Positions 7,082 to 9,708 of a DNA stretch of 9,708 nt are shown one piece after another. The stretch lies in contig CAYXKM010000101.1 in the NCBI GenBank assembly GCA_964465665.1, positions 1 to 9,708 of the forward strand, given 5' to 3'. The position numbers were made by a program, and so were the translations under genes. Position 1 is the stretch's first letter. Each line of letters opens with the position of its first letter. The stretch comes from JAKEGN01 sp964465665. Its GTDB lineage: Bacteria; Pseudomonadota; Gammaproteobacteria; Steroidobacterales; Woeseiaceae. Under the pieces are notes generated by a model that saw only the letters and a program-made list of their open reading frames with translations, was not told where the DNA came from and ran no database searches.

Positions 7082-7095
7082 TGGCAGGACTGCCA
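7082..7095 (-). promoter_or_regulatory. Small hairpin upstream of the fabF start
   Basis: A perfect inverted repeat TGGCAG-GA-CTGCCA lies 19 bases before the fabF TTG. In RNA it would form about 5 bp with a 4-nt loop. Its closeness to the weak fabF ribosome binding site suggests it could modulate initiation or slow 3' exonucleases. This is inference; no T-run is present. Confidence 0.3.
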
Positions 7096-7119
7096 ACCAT
7101 CATGAAGGCCGGGGTGAAT

Positions 7120-7145
7120 CGGGCGCGGCCGATCGGCCGCACCCG
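7120..7145 (-). promoter_or_regulatory. Strong GC hairpin in the acpP-fabF gap
   Basis: Bases 7120-7130 and 7135-7145 pair around a GATC tetraloop. In the minus-strand transcript the stem is 11 bp without interruption, with one U-G wobble (7141 with 7124). On the plus strand the same position is a C-A mismatch, so the structure suits the fab transcript direction. The core is a 16-bp perfect palindrome (7125-7140). It starts about 9 bases after the acpP stop and has no T-run, so it looks more like an mRNA-stabilising or partial-attenuation element than an intrinsic terminator. Such an element could help keep acpP expression above fabF; that role is inferred. Confidence 0.5.
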
Positions 7146-7154
7146 CGGAACGAA

Positions 7155-7394
7155 TCAGTCGCCCTTGCGTGCCGTAACAAAGTCAATCGCCTGCTGAACA
7201 GTCGTGATTTTCTCGGCGTCCTCGTCAGGGATCTCGGTTTCGAACTCCTCTTCAAGGGCCATCACCAGCTCCACCGTATCCAGTGAATCAGCGCCCAGGT
7301 CGTCGACAAACGAAGCATCGTTGGTGACTTCTTCTTCCTTGACACCAAGCTGCTCCGCAACGATGGCCTTAACTTGTTCTTCGATACTGCTCAT
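7155..7394 (-). CDS. acpP: Acyl carrier protein
   Basis: 79-residue acidic carrier that holds growing acyl chains on a 4'-phosphopantetheine arm attached to S37 in the G-A-D-S-L-D-T-V-E-L motif. The sequence is near-canonical for proteobacterial AcpP: short N-terminal helix ~3-15, acidic recognition helix II ~37-51, C-terminal helix ~66-75. The ATG at 7394 is preceded by AAGGAGA about 10 bases upstream, the best ribosome binding site in the window, consistent with the high abundance of ACP. It sits between fabG (226 bp upstream) and fabF (92 bp downstream), the conserved order. The long upstream gap carries a possible promoter, and the downstream gap a strong hairpin; together they would allow acpP to be expressed above its neighbours. 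Confidence 0.98.
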   Translation of the reverse strand: MSSIEEQVKAIVAEQLGVKEEEVTNDASFVDDLGADSLDTVELVMALEEEFETEIPDEDAEKITTVQQAIDFVTARKGD

Positions 7395-7547
7395 AGTGGT
7401 CGCTTCTCCTTAAGAAGAGATATCTCAAAAATAGCTCAGTTTCCTGATGGGCGGCGTGTCGGCCTTTGCCGGGCAACGCAATAAGTCTTTGATTATGCAC
7501 CCCAACTCGGTGGTGGCGATGTATTGTAAGTGAATCGCCTGCCTCAT

Positions 7548-7577
7548 TCTATATGTGCAAACAGGCACGTTTGTCAT
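7548..7577 (-). promoter_or_regulatory. Possible sigma-70 promoter for acpP
   Basis: On the minus strand ATGACA (7577-7572, one mismatch to TTGACA) is followed after 18 bases by TATAGA (7553-7548, four of six to TATAAT). A further TACAAT (five of six) lies at 7528-7523 but lacks a good -35. A separate acpP promoter would match the known need for excess ACP. The elements are seen; the activity is inferred. Confidence 0.3.
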
Positions 7578-7596
7578 TCTTCGTCAAATCTCCGGG

Positions 7597-7617
7597 CCGA
7601 AATCCCGCAGGCTTCGG
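7597..7617 (-). terminator. Weak hairpin just after fabG
   Basis: CCGAA (7597-7601) and TTCGG (7613-7617) form a 5-bp stem with an 11-nt loop starting three bases after the fabG stop. A competing pairing of CTCCG (7590-7594) with CGGAG (7615-7619) is mutually exclusive with it. No T-run follows on the minus strand. At best it is a partial terminator or 3'-end stabiliser for fabD-fabG mRNA. Confidence 0.2.
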
Positions 7618-7620
7618 AGC

Positions 7621-8376
7621 TCAGGCCATGAGCATGCCACCGTTGACATGCAATGTTTCACCAGTGATATACGCCGCCGCAGCGGACGCGAGGAATACGA
7701 CCGAATTCGCGATGTCAGCGCCTTCTCCCAGACGAGCCAAAGGAACCTGGGCCAGCATCGCAGACCTCTGCTCTTCCGTTAACACGCGAGTCATGTCGGT
7801 ATCGATGAATCCGGGCGCAACGACATTGACCGTAATGTTTCGCGACCCCACTTCCCTGGCCAGCGACTTCGAGAAACCGATGATCCCCGCTTTCGCGGCA
7901 GCGTAATTCGACTGCCCGGCGTTACCCGTAACACCAATGACAGATGCGATATTGATGATGCGTCCGTACCGCGCTTTCATCATGCCGCGCAACGAAGCTT
8001 TGCAAACGCGGTACATGCCGGAGAGGTTGGTTGCGATCACCGCGTCCCATTCGTCGGATTTCATCCTCAGCAAGAGGTTGTCACGGGTGATCCCGGCATT
8101 GTTTACCACGATGGCAGGTGCGCCTTCCTTGCCTTGAATGTCCCTAAAGGCCGCGTCGACAGATTCCTCGAGGGCCACGTCGAGAACGATACCGCGGCCG
8201 CTCCCGGCCAGTGACCGGGTGATTGCCTGCGCTCCGGCGTCACTCGTCGCACTGCCGATGACCGTGGCACCGGCCCCGGCGAGTTCTACGGCGATAGCGG
8301 CACCTATGCCGCGGGATGCTCCGGTGACCAGCGCAACTTGCCCTTGCAGAATATTTGAATTAAAAATGTTACTCAT
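7621..8376 (-). CDS. fabG: 3-oxoacyl-ACP reductase
   Basis: NADPH-dependent reduction of 3-ketoacyl-ACP in each elongation round. 251 residues of a classical short-chain dehydrogenase: T-G-A-S-R-G-I-G nucleotide-binding turn (18-25), N-N-A-G (92-95), and catalytic N117, S145, Y158 and K162 (S-N-Y-A-A-A-K). The arginine in the TGASRGIG turn suits NADPH. I chose ATG at 8376 (M-S-N-I-F-N-S-N-I-L), which precedes the Rossmann fold by about 16 residues. The frame is open further upstream but would run through the end of fabD, so that extension is rejected. The first ~10 codons are unusually AT-rich. fabD ends 29 bases upstream and the two are presumably cotranscribed. Confidence 0.97.
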   Translation of the reverse strand: MSNIFNSNILQGQVALVTGASRGIGAAIAVELAGAGATVIGSATSDAGAQAITRSLAGSGRGIVLDVALEESVDAAFRDIQGKEGAPAIVVNNAGITRDNLLLRMKSDEWDAVIATNLSGMYRVCKASLRGMMKARYGRIINIASVIGVTGNAGQSNYAAAKAGIIGFSKSLAREVGSRNITVNVVAPGFIDTDMTRVLTEEQRSAMLAQVPLARLGEGADIANSVVFLASAAAAYITGETLHVNGGMLMA

Positions 8377-8405
8377 CCTATTGTAATCCCTGTTTTTTAT
8401 TACAC

Positions 8406-9329
8406 CTATTGCAGCGCCGCGGCCAATGACTCCGGAGTTTCGATGCAGTGCACGGTAATGGCTTTGTCGATTCTTCGGGCAAGCCCGGTCAGCACTTTTC
8501 CCGGTCCGCATTCGATCAGCCGGTTTGCGCCGTTTGCTGCCAGGTAGCGGACGGTTTCAGCCCAACGGACGGGGCTGTATAGCTGCCTTGCGAGGCCGTC
8601 ACGTATGGCAGCCGCATCGGCGTATGGCAATACGTCGACGTTGCTCACAACGCCGACAGCGGGCGCACCGATTTGCAGCGATTTGAGCGTGTCAGCCAGT
8701 TTTTCGGCGGCCGGTCGCATCAACGCACAATGCGACGGGACACTCACATTCAGCATCACGGCTCGTCGCGCACCCGCTTCCGTGGCCAGCGCTAAGGCAC
8801 GTTCGACCGCGGCCCGGGCTCCGGCGATGACTACCTGGCCCGGCGAATTGAAATTGACGGCGCTGACCACTTCGGCCTGGGCGGCACGGACACAGGCATC
8901 GACAACCTTGTCATCGTCGAGACCGATGACGGCGGCCATTGCACCGCTCCCTTCGGCCACGGCTGCCTGCATCAACTCTCCACGAGTGCGGACGAGGGCT
9001 ACGGCATCTGGAAAATCCAGGGCCCCGGCGCACACCAGTGCCGTGTATTCGCCCAGACTGTGGCCCGCCATCATGGCAGGCATCCGCCCCCCCGCCTTGC
9101 GAAACGCTCGCCAAGCAGCCACTCCGGCTGTCAGCATTGCCGGTTGCGTGACCACAGTGAGGTCCAGCCGTTCGGCTGGCCCGTCCTGGACCAGCTGCCA
9201 GAGGTCATAACCCAGCACCTCGCTGGCTTGTGCGTAACACTGGCGCACCTCAACGAATTCTGCAGCCAGCGCAGACTGCATACCGGCAGATTGCGAGCCC
9301 TGCCCGGGAAATACGACAGCATCGGTCAA
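8406..9329 (-). CDS. fabD: Malonyl-CoA:ACP transacylase
   Basis: Transfers malonyl from CoA to AcpP to supply the elongation cycle. 307 residues, typical. Motifs: F-P-G-Q-G-S-Q (7-13, oxyanion-hole glutamine), G-H-S-L-G-E-Y (89-95) with nucleophile S91, R116 in V-R-T-R-G for the malonyl carboxylate, and H200 in V-P-S-H as the catalytic histidine; these match E. coli S92/R117/H201 with an offset of one. The start is TTG at 9329, giving M-T-D-A-V-V-F-P-G-Q-G-S, with GGAG 8 bases upstream. No ATG or GTG lies near the conserved N-terminus. It lies 30 bases after a rhombosortase gene, without the usual fabH in front, and 29 bases before fabG. Confidence 0.97.
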   Translation of the reverse strand: MTDAVVFPGQGSQSAGMQSALAAEFVEVRQCYAQASEVLGYDLWQLVQDGPAERLDLTVVTQPAMLTAGVAAWRAFRKAGGRMPAMMAGHSLGEYTALVCAGALDFPDAVALVRTRGELMQAAVAEGSGAMAAVIGLDDDKVVDACVRAAQAEVVSAVNFNSPGQVVIAGARAAVERALALATEAGARRAVMLNVSVPSHCALMRPAAEKLADTLKSLQIGAPAVGVVSNVDVLPYADAAAIRDGLARQLYSPVRWAETVRYLAANGANRLIECGPGKVLTGLARRIDKAITVHCIETPESLAAALQ

Positions 9330-9358
9330 AACGCGATCTCCGTGTAAATTGCGCCGGA

Positions 9359-9364
9359 ATTATA
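9359..9364 (-). promoter_or_regulatory. Perfect TATAAT ahead of fabD
   Basis: On the minus strand a consensus TATAAT overlaps the rhombosortase stop codon, 29 bases before the fabD TTG. The best -35 at 17 bp is TAGAGT (9387-9382), only three of six. If used, transcription would begin near 9352 and give a leader of roughly 20 bases that still contains the GGAG site. The strand, spacing and GC-rich surroundings make it a reasonable candidate for a fabD promoter; unproven. Confidence 0.35.
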
Positions 9365-9708
9365 TAGGCGCGGTTCGCCCGACTCTAACGACGATGGCAG
9401 CCACTATGCCAGCCAGCGCGCCGTAAAGGTGCGCATTGACGATCACGGCGGCGCCGGCCAGTCCTTGTGAGCCCGGCAACGGGCCGCTGAACTGCTCCCA
9501 GAGTATCTTGCCGGCGACCAGCAGGCCGAGCAGCAGCGCATCTCGCGAGCCGGCGAGGAACGACCCCAAAACCCCGGCGGCCAGCATGCCGTGCAACAGC
9601 CCGGAAAGTCCGACATACCACGCGACATCCGGATCGAGAAACCACAAACCGAGGTTGATTCCGATCAATGTGAGCAGCAACACCAAGCACCAGGACCTGA
9701 TGCCAAAG
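9360..9708 (-). CDS. rrtA: Rhombosortase, C-terminal part (5' end outside window)
   Basis: Rhomboid-family intramembrane serine protease of the rhombosortase type, which in other bacteria cleaves proteins bearing a C-terminal GlyGly-CTERM anchor, often substrates of type II secretion. About 115 codons are visible and the frame is open at the right edge, so the N-terminus (roughly the first membrane helices) is missing. The nucleophile motif Y-V-G-L-S-G-L-L-H-G has its serine codon at 9605-9603. The partner histidine is in V-N-A-H-L-Y-G-A-L-A-G (codon 9431-9429). The loop W-E-Q-F-S-G-P-L-P-G-S is also typical of the subfamily. The remainder is hydrophobic helices. A TTG at 9686 could be mistaken for the start but lies inside the first visible helix. 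The gene ends 30 bases before fabD on the same strand. No GlyGly-CTERM substrate lies in the window. Confidence 0.85.
   Translation of the reverse strand, partial: FGIRSWCLVLLLTLIGINLGLWFLDPDVAWYVGLSGLLHGMLAAGVLGSFLAGSRDALLLGLLVAGKILWEQFSGPLPGSQGLAGAAVIVNAHLYGALAGIVAAIVVRVGRTAPI

Larger units (their letters stand above)
7395..7620 (-). other. fabG-acpP intergenic region
   Basis: 226 bases without a recognisable gene. Read on the minus strand it holds, in order: a small GC inverted repeat right after the fabG stop, a promoter-like pair (entry 7548-7577), a TACAAT at 7528-7523 and a CATAAT near 7498-7493, then an A/T-rich leader with the strong acpP ribosome binding site. No start-to-stop frame with codon use like its neighbours is visible. 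Confidence 0.6.

Noticed and set aside
8377..8511. N-terminal extension of fabG to an upstream start at 8511
   Set aside because: It would overlap the conserved C-terminus of fabD by about 100 bases and adds no homologous residues; the ATG at 8376 gives a normal FabG.
8911..9322. Short minus-strand frames inside fabD
   Set aside because: Out of frame with fabD, histidine/glycine/arginine-rich and without motifs.
1..9708. CRISPR array, insertion sequence, tRNA or rRNA gene
   Set aside because: No regularly spaced direct repeats, transposase motifs, terminal inverted repeats or conserved RNA stretches were seen. The block looks like ordinary vertically inherited core genome.

Overview
The window is a conserved housekeeping block of a proteobacterium, most likely a gammaproteobacterium. 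The evidence is the gene order fabD-fabG-acpP-fabF-pabB-pabC-mltG-tmk-holB-pilZ, all on the minus strand, together with a type IV pilus PilZ next to holB and a rhombosortase. The DNA is GC-rich with short AT-rich gaps between genes. The order fits the Xanthomonas/Pseudomonas/Chromatiales side of the class better than the enterics, because pabB lies between fabF and pabC and pilZ follows holB. This placement is an inference from gene order and protein motifs; no search was run.

Layout, left to right. Positions 1-567 (plus strand) hold the 3' part of a gene for a cyclic-nucleotide-binding plus rhodanese protein that enters from outside the window. A short spacer with a GC hairpin separates it from the convergent minus-strand block. 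Read in its own direction (right to left), that block begins with the 3' part of a rhombosortase gene cut by the right edge. It continues with fabD, fabG, acpP and fabF (fatty-acid chain building), then pabB and pabC (4-aminobenzoate for folate), mltG (peptidoglycan glycan-strand termination), tmk (dTTP synthesis), holB (clamp-loader delta-prime) and pilZ (type IV pilus biogenesis).

The genes supply malonyl-ACP and elongation enzymes, one-carbon cofactor, dTTP, replisome loading and wall processing, so the block links membrane, wall and DNA synthesis. Four junctions are ATGA stop/start overlaps (pabB/pabC, pabC/mltG, mltG/tmk, holB/pilZ), which implies a translationally coupled operon. The larger gaps are fabG-acpP (226 bp, possible promoter), acpP-fabF (92 bp, two hairpins) and tmk-holB (39 bp, AT-rich). 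fabH, plsX and rpmF, often next to fabD, are not between fabD and the right edge; a rhombosortase gene occupies that position.

No mobile element, CRISPR array, tRNA, rRNA or clearly new multi-gene system is visible. The points worth a second look are the rhombosortase-fabD linkage, an unresolved pabB start with about 30 in-frame PabB-like residues upstream of the only usual start codon, a strong hairpin between acpP and fabF, TTG starts on fabD and fabF, and departures from family motifs in HolB, PabB and PabC.
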